DNA from: G020348185 sp964525045
GTDB lineage: Bacteria > Nitrospirota > Nitrospiria > Nitrospirales > UBA8639
Length of the DNA stretch: 64,000 bases
NCBI GenBank assembly: GCA_964525045.1
Contig: CAZGFD010000003.1
Coordinates: 62,001-126,000 of the forward strand
Direction of reading: 5' to 3'
The position numbers and the translations under genes were made by a program. Every line of letters starts with the position of its first letter. Position 1 is the first letter of the stretch. Below the pieces are notes generated by a model that was not told the origin of the DNA, did not search any database, and saw only the letters and a list, made by a program, of their open reading frames with translations. Shown here piece by piece: positions 35,690 through 44,119 of the stretch.

Positions 35690-36283
35690 TTAAAACCCAC
35701 GTCCCTGAATAATGGATAACTTTAGGAGTTGTTCCTGAATTTCCCGTTCCCAGTCCAATTGGGCTTCGGTGTGGAGCCCATGATTTGTGTCTTTATCATA
35801 TTGAAGGTTGAGACGTTTAGCCGCAGCTTTCACCAACTGAACCATCTCTAACGGGTCTCCACTATTTTGCAATGTTTGGTTGGCCTGACGGGTTAAGAGA
35901 CAGCTAATCATAAAATGAAGCTGTTCATGTAGAAGGATCCTCTTAGACTCACCGACCAATTCGGGATTCCAGGGGTCAACGATAGACGCTTTGACCCAAG
36001 AGCGTTGATAGTCGAACCGCATTTCAATTTTGGGGGGAGAATGCTTTGGATAGAAGAGGACAGCGGTTATAGCCGACTCTTTACCAAGCCGGTCTTGACG
36101 CGAATAATCCTCCCACGTCGGCAACCGGTCGGGGATGCAGGATGGGCCTTCTTCCCCTTCATGGATCCAATGCAAGGACCGACTGCAGCCACCGACGCTA
36201 AGGGCGAGACATAAAAGAAGAATCCAAGAGGGAAGGCCGGAAAAAGGTTTCAAGAGTCCGGAAATGTCCAGTTTCATTTTCAA
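35690..36283 (-). CDS. lipoprotein with HExxH motif, DUF922-like
   Basis: A 197-residue protein with signal segment ILLLCLALSV and lipobox VGGC. The mature part has HEQLHF near residue 123, an HExxH zinc-binding pattern, followed by YDKDTNHGLHTEAQLDWE near 165-182. That resembles the YD-x-T-x-HG-x-Q-x-W ending of DUF922 putative metalloproteases. It would therefore be an outer-envelope zinc peptidase, but activity is inference. The gene is monocistronic. The stretch 35426-35689 downstream holds no supported gene. Confidence 0.7.
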   Translation of the reverse strand: MKMKLDISGLLKPFSGLPSWILLLCLALSVGGCSRSLHWIHEGEEGPSCIPDRLPTWEDYSRQDRLGKESAITAVLFYPKHSPPKIEMRFDYQRSWVKASIVDPWNPELVGESKRILLHEQLHFMISCLLTRQANQTLQNSGDPLEMVQLVKAAAKRLNLQYDKDTNHGLHTEAQLDWEREIQEQLLKLSIIQGRGF

Positions 36284-36392
36284 GGGACAAAGTCTAACGT
36301 GTGACGCCCACGATCAGCAATCTTAATCATGTCGAATGGTAGACTCTACACTGGAAACTGTGGACGAGGAGAATTCCCAATTTCCGTCTCGT

Positions 36393-36431
36393 AAAAAAAA
36401 AGGCCTGGAGCACTAGCCTCCAGGCCTTTTT
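36393..36431 (-). terminator. intrinsic terminator after groL
   Basis: GGCCTGGAG (36402-36410) and CTCCAGGCC (36418-36426) form a 9-bp GC stem with a 7-base loop. On the minus strand it is followed by a run of nine T. The A/T runs on both sides mean it could also work in the other direction, against the lipoprotein region. It lies 27 bp beyond the groL stop. Confidence 0.9.
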
Positions 36432-36457
36432 CAAGCACGAAATTGGAATGAGAATAC

Positions 36458-38107
36458 TTAGTACATTCCGCCCATTCCACCCATACCACCCATGCCGTGG
36501 TCATGGCCACCGGGCATTGGGGCTTCAGCCTTCTGTTCCGGAATGTCCGTAACCATGACTTCCGTGGTGAGCATAAGACCTGCAACGCTAGAAGCGTTTT
36601 GCAGTGCACACCGCGCAACCTTTGTGGGATCAATCACTCCGGCATCGACCATATCCACATATTCATCGGTTGCAGCATTGAATCCACGGTTGGTCGATTC
36701 GCCCTTCACTTTTTCAACAATGATGGACCCCTCAGATCCTGCATTTGACGCAATTTGGCGCAAGGGTTCTTCCAGGGCCCGTTTCACAATATTCACTCCA
36801 ACTTGTTGATCATGAGAAAGTTTGAGTTTGTCCAATGCTGAAATGCATCGAAGGAGAGCCACACCTCCACCCGGGACGATCCCTTCTTCCACGGCAGCTT
36901 TTGTCGCATGAAGGGCGTCTTCCACGCGGGCCTTTTTCTCCTTCATTTCTGTCTCTGTGGCGGCGCCGACATTAATGACAGCCACACCCCCAACCATTTT
37001 CGCCAACCGTTCCTGAAGTTTTTCCCGATCATAATCGGAGGTCGTTTCCTCAACCTGGGTCTTAATTTGTTTAACCCGACCTTCGATCCGCTTAGGGTCG
37101 CCCGCTCCTTCAACGATCGTGGTGTTCTCTTTGTCAATATTCACCCGCTTGGCACGTCCCAAGTCTGTCAGTTTGACATTCTCCAACTTCAAGCCCACTT
37201 CTTCGGAAATGACCTGACCACCGGTGAGTGTGGCAATATCCTCAAGCATGGCTTTTCGGCGATCACCAAAGCCCGGAGCTTTGACCGCGGCCACGTTAAG
37301 AGTGCCACGCAACTTATTGACTACCAAGGTTGCCAAGGCTTCCCCTTCCACATCTTCGGCAATGATGACCAGCGGTTTCCCCATCTTGGCAACTTGTTCC
37401 AGCAAGGGGAGCAGATCTTTCATTGCACTGATTTTCTTTTCATTGATGAGCAAAAAGGCATCTTCAAGAGAGGCTTCCATTCGCTCAGCGTTGGTGACGA
37501 AGTATGGGGAAATATACCCACGATCAAATTGCATACCTTCAACCACATCCAGAGCGGTGGTCATGGATTTCGCCTCTTCCACCGTGATCACACCGTCTTT
37601 CCCGACTTTGTCCATGGCCTCGGCGATCAAGTCTCCGATGGTTTGGTCATTATTGGCGGAAATTGAACCAATCTGGGAAATTTCTTTTTTGGATTGACAG
37701 GGCTTACTGATTTTCTTGAGTCCTTCAATGGCGGCTTCAACGGCCTTGTCGATTCCACGTTTGATTTCCATCGGATTACCACCAGCCGTGATATTTTTCA
37801 CGCCCTCGCGATAGATGGCCTGGGCTAACACCGTTGCCGTGGTGGTTCCGTCACCGGCCACATCACTGGTTTTGCTGGCCACTTCCCGTACCAATTGTGC
37901 TCCCATATTTTCATAGGGGTTTTTTAACTCAATTTCTTTAGCCACCGTCACACCGTCTTTGGTGATGGTTGGGGCGCCGAATTTCTTATCTAAGATAGCG
38001 TTCCGACCCTTGGGGCCGAGAGTCGCTTTGACGGCGTCAGCTAATTGATTAACGCCTTTTAAAATTGCACTACGCGCTTGCTCACTGTATTGGAGCTGCT
38101 TTGCCAT
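36458..38107 (-). CDS. groL: 60-kDa chaperonin GroEL
   Basis: A 549-residue ATP-driven folding chaperone forming the 14-mer cage. Signature sequences include LGPKGRNAILDKKFGAPTIT near residue 31, GDGTTTATVLAQ near 87 and AAVEEGIVPGGGVALL near 405. The C-terminus is the classical Gly-Met repeat (GGMGGMGGMY). It has a strong ribosome site (GGAGGA, 5-10 bp before ATG) and follows groS by 67 bp. A strong terminator closes the operon. Confidence 0.99.
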   Translation of the reverse strand: MAKQLQYSEQARSAILKGVNQLADAVKATLGPKGRNAILDKKFGAPTITKDGVTVAKEIELKNPYENMGAQLVREVASKTSDVAGDGTTTATVLAQAIYREGVKNITAGGNPMEIKRGIDKAVEAAIEGLKKISKPCQSKKEISQIGSISANNDQTIGDLIAEAMDKVGKDGVITVEEAKSMTTALDVVEGMQFDRGYISPYFVTNAERMEASLEDAFLLINEKKISAMKDLLPLLEQVAKMGKPLVIIAEDVEGEALATLVVNKLRGTLNVAAVKAPGFGDRRKAMLEDIATLTGGQVISEEVGLKLENVKLTDLGRAKRVNIDKENTTIVEGAGDPKRIEGRVKQIKTQVEETTSDYDREKLQERLAKMVGGVAVINVGAATETEMKEKKARVEDALHATKAAVEEGIVPGGGVALLRCISALDKLKLSHDQQVGVNIVKRALEEPLRQIASNAGSEGSIIVEKVKGESTNRGFNAATDEYVDMVDAGVIDPTKVARCALQNASSVAGLMLTTEVMVTDIPEQKAEAPMPGGHDHGMGGMGGMGGMY

Positions 38108-38174
38108 ATATTCCTCCTTCAGATCAATTAAAAAACCGGATTATTGTCCAGAGTTTTTAGGATGGTTGGTCTTA

Positions 38175-38489
38175 TTAATTTTCGAATACGCCCAGGATGT
38201 CTTCTTCTTTGAGAATCAAACAGTCGTCATTTTCAATTCTGATTTTGGTCCCTGAATATTTATCAAACAACACCTGATCACCAATTTTCAGATTCTTCAC
38301 GTCCGGCCCACTGGCTTCGACGGTTCCACGTTGGGGTTTTTCCCGTGCAGAGTCGGGGACATAAATCCCACCTGATGTCCGCTCTAATTCTTCGGTGTAT
38401 GTGACAAACACTCGATCTCCGAGGGGACGAAACCCTTTGGCACTCGATCCTGTTTTTTCCTCTTTCTTCTCTTTGAGTTGTGTGGCCAT
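38175..38489 (-). CDS. groS: 10-kDa co-chaperonin GroES
   Basis: A 104-residue lid of the GroEL cage. The core matches the family (FRPLGDRVFV, the mobile loop ERTSGGIYVPDSA, and the C-terminal EEDILGVFE). An N-terminal Lys/Glu-rich extension of about 18 residues (TQLKEKKEEKTGSS) is longer than in typical GroES. A strong ribosome site AAAGGAGG lies about 10 bp before ATG. I find no CIRCE operator (TTAGCACTC-N9-GAGTGCTAA) upstream. With rpoH as the next gene upstream, sigma-32-type control is more likely, though no convincing promoter was found. Confidence 0.98.
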   Translation of the reverse strand: MATQLKEKKEEKTGSSAKGFRPLGDRVFVTYTEELERTSGGIYVPDSAREKPQRGTVEASGPDVKNLKIGDQVLFDKYSGTKIRIENDDCLILKEEDILGVFEN

Positions 38490-38731
38490 GCGCTAATCTC
38501 CTCCTTTGTTTAACGGCTTTTTACGGTTTTTTGGGAAATGCCCTATTTTAGGGAAAGAACTACATATATTGATCACTCTGGTGAGGGGAGATAATACTTT
38601 TCTTTATGAAGTCAAGTGCCTCGGTTAAAGATTGTTTAAGATTTTCTTTTGGAAGGGGACGAAGGCGGGATTGAGCAAAATAGGTGAAAAATTAGTGGGT
38701 TAGGAAACCTATTGAAGACGGAACGCGCCCA

Positions 38732-39745
38732 TTATAGGCGGAGACGTTCAAAATCCTTGAGCTCATTTTTCATAAACGCCCGTAAGCGCTTGATTATTTT
38801 AGCTTCTAGCTGGCGGGCTCTTTCTTTGGTAATCGAATATTTTTTCCCTAAATCCTCAAGGGTGAGGGGTGTTTCAGAAAGGAGGCGATTGCGCAAAATA
38901 TCCTCTTCCCGTTCATTAAGGGTTTCGGCGAATTCTGCCAGTTTTTTCCGAAATACTACCCGGAGTTGGTTTTTAGCCAGTTGCTCATCCACGCCTATCT
39001 GGGGAGACGGGAGTAAGTCGTGAAACGTGCCCTCTCCCTCGTCGGTCATGGGTTGGTCGAGAGAAAGTTCCCAGCTTCCCAAACGTTGGTCCATTTCGAC
39101 CACATCCCGTTCCCGAACATTAAGCCGATCAGCAAGCAGTTTGGGATCGGGAATGAATCCCTCTTGTTGGAGTTTGGCCTTTTCTTTCCGTAAATTAAAA
39201 AATAACTTGCGTTGTTCCTGGGTGGTCCCGATTTTAACCAGGCGAAAATTGTTTAAGAGATAGCGTAAGATAAAAGCCCTTACCCACCATGCTGCATAGG
39301 CGTAAAATCTTACGTTTCTGGTTGGATCAAACTTTTTTATCGCTTGCAGGAGCCCGACATTGCCTTCCTGAATTAAATCCATTTGATCAATTCCTACATG
39401 CCCATATTCTGATGCAATGGCTACAGAAACACGCAAATTAGCCAGAATCAATTTCACGGCGGCATCATTTCGACCTTTTTCCCGATATTCGTAAAACAAC
39501 CGAATTTCTTCTTCTTTTGTGAGAAAGGGATACCGTCGAATTTCCACAAGGTACCGATCAAACGTGGTAGTCGGGACCAGTGCGGAGGAGACCGAACCCC
39601 AACGTTGCTCAGAAGTCTCGTGAGAAGAAGATGTGGGAGGAGCTTCTGCTAATTCCTGGGCGGAACCCAGGATTTCAAGTTCTTCGTCTGGGATTATTTC
39701 CTCAGAAGAATCCAATTCGCGCTCGTCTGGTTGAGGGTTGGGCAT
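38732..39745 (-). CDS. rpoH: RNA polymerase sigma factor of the RpoH (sigma-32) type
   Basis: A 337-residue group 3 sigma factor. Region 2 has DLIQEGNVGL (123-132) and the -10 recognition helix FYAYAAWWVRAFI. The segment QRKLFFNLR (178-186) is the RpoH box, diagnostic of sigma-32 and involved in its feedback control by DnaK/FtsH. Region 4 has LTLEDLGKKYSITKERARQLE near 300. A 50-residue acidic N-terminal tail (rich in Asp/Glu, then Ser/Thr) is not typical of enteric RpoH. It lies directly upstream of groS-groL on the same strand, so it may control its own neighbours. Confidence 0.9.
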   Translation of the reverse strand: MPNPQPDERELDSSEEIIPDEELEILGSAQELAEAPPTSSSHETSEQRWGSVSSALVPTTTFDRYLVEIRRYPFLTKEEEIRLFYEYREKGRNDAAVKLILANLRVSVAIASEYGHVGIDQMDLIQEGNVGLLQAIKKFDPTRNVRFYAYAAWWVRAFILRYLLNNFRLVKIGTTQEQRKLFFNLRKEKAKLQQEGFIPDPKLLADRLNVRERDVVEMDQRLGSWELSLDQPMTDEGEGTFHDLLPSPQIGVDEQLAKNQLRVVFRKKLAEFAETLNEREEDILRNRLLSETPLTLEDLGKKYSITKERARQLEAKIIKRLRAFMKNELKDFERLRL

Positions 39746-39940
39746 AGGTCTTGGTCACATCATCAAGAAGACACTTGGGTTTAGAACCTTCAATGATTGT
39801 ACATGAAACTCAATAGGTAACACAGGGTCAGGGCCGCCCTAAGGGATGAATTATGAAGATTGCTACCTTTTTCTGTCTATTTATGGGGTAGGGAAAGATT
39901 TGCCTGTCCAATTTTCCCTGCACTATAGTGGTGAAATAGG

Positions 39941-40140
39941 AAGTTTCGGGTTCCGGGTTTCGTGATTCGAGCAACAAAAAGAAGGTTCGAGTTTTATTTT
40001 CCCTGTTCTGGTTTTAATTGAAAGGATTATGAAATTCTTCGTTTTTACCGTTATCGGGAAAGGTGAGAGATTGAAATAGGATGTAAGGGCTGGTAAAGGC
40101 CATCTTTGAACCCGAAACCAGGAAAACGAAACCCGAAACG
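39941..40140. repeat. inverted-repeat-bounded block of TTTCGGG units (family 2, element 2)
   Basis: The left end (39941-39970) contains AGTTTCGGGTTCCGGGTTTC and the right end (40107-40140) contains GAACCCGAAACC and CGAAACCCGAAACG, the inverted complement. The 140-bp interior is non-coding. Like element 1 it stops just upstream (17 bp) of a start codon. The remaining 39746-39940 stretch shows no gene. Confidence 0.65.
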
Positions 40141-40157
40141 ATAATTTCTTCAACACC

Positions 40158-41363
40158 ATGCTAAAAAACACTATTCAAGGATTGCGAGCTGGGCATTGGC
40201 CATCGCTTTTGGGGGCCTGGCTTCACTTTGAAGTGAGTTTTATGGTCTGGCTCTTAATCGGAGCACTCGGAGTCGCCATTTCCTCTGAATTCTCTTTATC
40301 GGCAACTCAAAAGGGAGTGTTGGTTGCCGTGCCATTGCTTGGGGGAGCCATTCTCCGGATCTTTGTTGGGCCTCTTGCTGATCATATTGGGGCGAAATCC
40401 GTCGGGCTCTATCTGTGCGGACTACAAATGATCGCATTGGTTTTGGGGTGGCACTGGGGAGCAAGTTATTATTCAATGTTAGGGATTGGATTGTTATTGG
40501 GATGTGCTGGCGCAAGTTTTGCCATCGCCCTACCGATTGCAAGTGCAGCCTATCCGTCCACTCACCAGGGGCTAGCGATGGGGGTGGCCGCAATAGGAAA
40601 TAGCGGGGTGCTTTTAGCGACGTTTTTCGCTCCGAGGCTTGCTCAATCATTCGGCTGGCAGAATACCTTCGGGGTCATGATCATTCCGGTTTTTCTGGTC
40701 TCCATTATTTTTTGGCTTATTGTCAAACCGTCAATCCCTAAGAAGGACCTTCTTCGAAGGGCACCCATTTCTTTTGTGAAAAGTGTCATTCGCCAAAAAT
40801 TTATGTATTGGTTATGTTTTTTGTATTCTTTAACATTTGGGGGGTTTGTCGGTTTGGCCAGTTATTTCCCGATTTTTTTGCACGACCAATACCGCATTGA
40901 CATGATTACCGCCGGGACGATGACGGCTTTTTGTGGATTAGCCGGTAGCTTAGCCAGGCCTATTGGCGGCCATTTAGCGGACCGGTTAGGGGGGGCGATC
41001 TTGTTACAGGCGATCTTCCCAATGCTTGTGGTGCTTGGAGTAGGGTTAGGCCAATTACTGGAACCCGTATGGGCCTTTCCCATGATGGTGACGACTCTCT
41101 TGCTTCTGGGATTTGGTAATGGGGTCGTTTTCCAGGTGGCCTCTCTTCGATTCAGGTCCATGATGGGAACGGCGTCAGGTCTGATTGGGGCGGCCGGTGG
41201 TCTTGGAGGGTTTTTGTTCCCAGCTTGCTTTGGATTTCTAAAGGATATGACTGGGACTTTTGCAGGTGGATTTTGGCTCCTGGCTGTCATTTCCATGATA
41301 GCGGGAATTAGTGTCCTGGTTGCACAACGTTCGTTGCGATTATCCGTTCAACCTGCCGAGTAA
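40158..41363 (+). CDS. MFS transporter, nitrate/nitrite porter (NNP) type
   Basis: A 401-residue protein with about twelve membrane segments. NNP-family signatures are visible: GFGNGVVFQ near residue 316 and GAAGGLGGFLFP near 341. RIFVGPLADHIGAK near 71 is the MFS loop 2-3 motif. Such proteins (NarK/NasA) move nitrate or nitrite across the cytoplasmic membrane. In a nitrite oxidiser it could take up nitrite for assimilation or exchange it. A family 2 repeat block abuts the start, and no ribosome site is seen. Direction and ion cannot be read from sequence. Confidence 0.88.
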   Translation: MLKNTIQGLRAGHWPSLLGAWLHFEVSFMVWLLIGALGVAISSEFSLSATQKGVLVAVPLLGGAILRIFVGPLADHIGAKSVGLYLCGLQMIALVLGWHWGASYYSMLGIGLLLGCAGASFAIALPIASAAYPSTHQGLAMGVAAIGNSGVLLATFFAPRLAQSFGWQNTFGVMIIPVFLVSIIFWLIVKPSIPKKDLLRRAPISFVKSVIRQKFMYWLCFLYSLTFGGFVGLASYFPIFLHDQYRIDMITAGTMTAFCGLAGSLARPIGGHLADRLGGAILLQAIFPMLVVLGVGLGQLLEPVWAFPMMVTTLLLLGFGNGVVFQVASLRFRSMMGTASGLIGAAGGLGGFLFPACFGFLKDMTGTFAGGFWLLAVISMIAGISVLVAQRSLRLSVQPAE

Positions 41364-41441
41364 ATGGAGGGGCTTTGGCTTTTGAGATTGCAGGGAGAGG
41401 CAGGCGGTCTGTATAGTCTTACTGATAAACCGGTTTAGATT

Positions 41442-42659
41442 ATGAAGAAGTCTCAAGCCACCCAATTTCATACCATCCAAGAAGCATTGCACGAAATCCG
41501 AGCTGGAAAGTTTGTGATTTTAGTGGACGACGAAGACCGTGAAAACGAAGGCGATCTTGTGATGGCCGCTGAAAAAATCTCGCCGGCTGATGTCAATTTT
41601 ATGGCCAAATTTGGGAGGGGTTTAATCTGTCTGGCTCTCACTCCGGAACGGGTGGAGGAACTGGAGCTCCCCCCCCAAGCCACAGAAAACACGGCTCCTT
41701 TCGGTACCGCCTTTACTGTCTCTATCGATGCCGGACGGAATATTTCCACCGGAATTTCTGCTGCCGATCGGGCCATGACTATTCGAATGGCCGTGGATCC
41801 ATCTTGTAAGGCTTCTGACTTTGCCAGGCCCGGCCATGTTTTCCCCCTAAGGGCTCATAAAGGGGGTGTCCTCAAACGGGCCGGCCAAACAGAGGGGTCG
41901 GTTGATTTGGCCAGACTGGCCGGCCTGACCCCGTCTGCGGTCATTTGCGAAATCATGAATGATGACGGCACGATGGCCCGCGTTCCCGAACTTCTCCAAT
42001 TCGCTAAGCACCACAAACTGAAAATCGTCACCATTAAGGATCTCATTCAATATCGCCTTCAAAAAGAAACCTTTGTGAGACAAATGGCTCGGGCGAAATT
42101 ACCGACTATTTTCGGGCAATTTGAAGTCGTCGTTTTTGAGAATCAGCTGGATAATGGGACCCACCTCGCCCTGACGAAGGGAGAGATTGATAAAACACCA
42201 ACCCTCGTGCGCGTCCATTCCGGTTGTGTGACTTCGGATGTGTTGGGGTCACTTCGGTGCGATTGTCGGGATCAACTTCATCGCGCGATGGAGATTATTG
42301 AAAAAGAGGGGAAAGGGGTGCTTCTGTATCTCAATCAGGAAGGGCGGGGAATTGGTCTTTTGAACAAAATTCGGGCCTATGATCTTCAGGATCAGGGAAG
42401 TGATACCGTTGAAGCCAATCTTCGACTTGGGTTTAAACCCGACCTGAGGGATTATGGGGTGGGCGCCCAGATTTTAGTGAACCTTGGCTTAAAAAAAATC
42501 AAATTGATTACCAATAATCCCCGGAAAATAGTCGGAATTGAAGGGTACGGATTAACCGTGGTGGAACGAATTCCTGTTGAGGTGGTTCCGCAAGAATCCA
42601 ATGTCCATTATCTCCGAACAAAAAAAGCCAAACTGGGTCATATCTTGAATAATGTGTGA
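41442..42659 (+). CDS. ribBA: bifunctional 3,4-dihydroxy-2-butanone-4-phosphate synthase / GTP cyclohydrolase II
   Basis: A 405-residue fusion catalysing the first steps of both riboflavin branches. The N-terminal RibB domain (about 1-205) has VDDEDRENEGDLVMAAE and RPGHVFPLRA. The C-terminal RibA domain has the zinc cysteines in CVTSDVLGSLRCDCRDQ near 260 and NQEGRGIGLLNKI near 300. I find no FMN riboswitch in the 78-bp gap upstream. It is followed by ribH and nusB on the same strand, a widespread order. Confidence 0.98.
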   Translation: MKKSQATQFHTIQEALHEIRAGKFVILVDDEDRENEGDLVMAAEKISPADVNFMAKFGRGLICLALTPERVEELELPPQATENTAPFGTAFTVSIDAGRNISTGISAADRAMTIRMAVDPSCKASDFARPGHVFPLRAHKGGVLKRAGQTEGSVDLARLAGLTPSAVICEIMNDDGTMARVPELLQFAKHHKLKIVTIKDLIQYRLQKETFVRQMARAKLPTIFGQFEVVVFENQLDNGTHLALTKGEIDKTPTLVRVHSGCVTSDVLGSLRCDCRDQLHRAMEIIEKEGKGVLLYLNQEGRGIGLLNKIRAYDLQDQGSDTVEANLRLGFKPDLRDYGVGAQILVNLGLKKIKLITNNPRKIVGIEGYGLTVVERIPVEVVPQESNVHYLRTKKAKLGHILNNV

Positions 42660-42750
42660 CAGGATGTTGAAAAATTCCCCCAGCCTGCGCTAAAGCTTCG
42701 GCTGGCAAGCCAGTGTTCCATGCCTTGCCGATGCGATGCCCCGGCTTCGC
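42659..42750. repeat. probable short intergenic repeat between ribBA and ribH
   Basis: The stretch begins CAGGATGTTGAAAAATTCCC and continues with AGCTTCGGCTGGCAAGCCAG and TGCCTTGCCGATGC, which hold short inverted pairs (TGGC...GCCA, GGCAAGG...). The TGTTGAAAAA start resembles dispersed intergenic repeats common in this kind of genome. Only one copy is in the window, so its repeat status is inference. Confidence 0.35.
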
Positions 42751-42786
42751 GACGGTCCTCATTGTTCTAGAGCATACGTTACCATC

Positions 42787-43263
42787 TTGAAAATTCTTGA
42801 AGGCAGACAAGAGGTTCAAGACTCCCGATTCGGCATTGTTGTAAGCCAATTCAATGAGTTCATTTCCACTCGGTTATTAGACAGTGCTCTGGAAACATTC
42901 AAAAAAGGTGGTGCGTCAGATCAGGACTTTCGAATTGTCAAAGTCCCTGGGGCGTTTGAAATACCTCTTGTGGCCCGCCAATTGGCTGAAACTCATCAAT
43001 TCGATGCCATTGTTTGCCTCGGGTCTGTAATCCGTGGCGAAACCGCTCACTTTGATTATATCTGTACTGAAACCAGTCGTGGCATTGCTCGGGCTGCGTT
43101 GGATACAGGGGTACCAATTATCTTTGGAGTATTGACGACCGAAACGGTTGATCAAGCCTTGGAGCGATCCGGATCTCCTCAGCGGAATCGTGGAATACAT
43201 GCTGCCCAGGCCGCTATGGAAATGGCGTCCTTAATGAAACAAATACGTACATTGGGGGTCTAG
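42787..43263 (+). CDS. ribH: 6,7-dimethyl-8-ribityllumazine synthase
   Basis: Penultimate enzyme of riboflavin synthesis, joining the RibA and RibB products in an icosahedral or pentameric shell. Motifs: FGIVVSQFNEFIS, VKVPGAFEIPLVA (about residue 55) and LGSVIRGETAHFDYI with the catalytic His near 88. I place the start at TTG 42787, which gives the family-like MKILEG beginning, about 158 residues. An in-frame ATG at 42736 would add 17 residues read from the intergenic repeat. No clear ribosome site favours either. Confidence 0.95.
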   Translation: MKILEGRQEVQDSRFGIVVSQFNEFISTRLLDSALETFKKGGASDQDFRIVKVPGAFEIPLVARQLAETHQFDAIVCLGSVIRGETAHFDYICTETSRGIARAALDTGVPIIFGVLTTETVDQALERSGSPQRNRGIHAAQAAMEMASLMKQIRTLGV

Positions 43264-43318
43264 TCCCCTATCTTCCGGGTTCTCAGTTTTTCAAGATTTC
43301 TATCACGTACAAAGCAAT

Positions 43319-43837
43319 ATGGCCTTGACTATTCCGCATAAACCGATATCAATGAAGACCCCTAAAATTGGTTCCTCCCGGCGGCGAGCGCGTCAATTGG
43401 CTCTCCAGCAATTATTTCGATGGGAGTTTGATAAAAGCCAAAATCACGAAAGTGAAGTCGTCAGGGCTGGTCGATCGATTTCTCCTGAAATACGAGAGTT
43501 TGCGAATCAAATCGTTCAGGGGGTTTTGTCCAATTATGGAGAATTGGATCAACTCATCAATCAATTTGCGGTGGAATGGACCGTGGACCGCATGCCTGTC
43601 GTCGATCGGAATATTTTACGATGGGCGATCTTCGAATTGCTCTGGATCCCTAACATCCCGGCAAGGGTGACCCTCAATGAGGCGATGGAATTGGCCAAAC
43701 GGTTTGCGGATGATGAAGCCAGGCGATTTATCAATGGTATGTTGGACCATCTTCTTCGTGTGGAGCCTCGCCTTGAATTGAAACGTTCAGAACTGACTTC
43801 AAAGGAAAATACAGGTCCTAAAAATTTAATGAGTTGA
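43319..43837 (+). CDS. nusB: transcription antitermination factor NusB
   Basis: RNA-binding protein of 172 residues acting with NusE in rRNA antitermination. The family pattern is clear: RRRARQLALQQLFRWEF near residue 21, FANQIVQGVL near 60, the central RMPVVDRNILRWAIFELLW near 90-108, and FADDEARRFINGMLDHLLR at the end. An in-frame ATG at 43352 would give a start closer to most homologues; the upstream 11 residues may not be translated. It is downstream of ribH as in many genomes. Confidence 0.95.
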   Translation: MALTIPHKPISMKTPKIGSSRRRARQLALQQLFRWEFDKSQNHESEVVRAGRSISPEIREFANQIVQGVLSNYGELDQLINQFAVEWTVDRMPVVDRNILRWAIFELLWIPNIPARVTLNEAMELAKRFADDEARRFINGMLDHLLRVEPRLELKRSELTSKENTGPKNLMS

Positions 43838-44119
43838 TTAACTACTTTTGTCATGGTTCATGCAGTCTGAAACAGAACTAACCAAAGATTGTGTTTAATA
43901 TAGAGCAAGGAATAGTCATTGCCGAAAGCCGGAGATCATTATTTGGTGAAGATTATTTCATAGGTAGTTTCCTAAGGATAAGGAAAAATCCCGGGATTGC
44001 TCCACGGTTTTTGTTACTTCGATCTTCTTTATTCCTTGTTGGATATTGGATATTATTCTACAAAAAACGGGATTCGTGTCGGTGTCTTTCAAATCGTTTA
44101 GCATCTCCTTGTTCATCAT

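Noticed and set aside
35470..35712. 80-codon plus-strand frame between two secreted-protein genes
   Set aside because: No ribosome site or family; overlaps the end of the HExxH lipoprotein gene.
36908..37666. 252-codon frame antisense to groL
   Set aside because: Shadow of strong codon bias in groL; the groL protein is certain.
38591..38616. TTGACT and TATTAT on the minus strand upstream of groS as a promoter, and a possible sigma-32 site (CTTGAC with CCCC further on)
   Set aside because: The spacer is 13 bp for the sigma-70 reading and 22 bp for the sigma-32 reading, both outside normal ranges. No CIRCE repeat was found either.
41364..41441. FMN riboswitch upstream of ribBA
   Set aside because: The gap is only 78 bp and lacks the conserved AGGGGCGCAGCCGAA-type elements.
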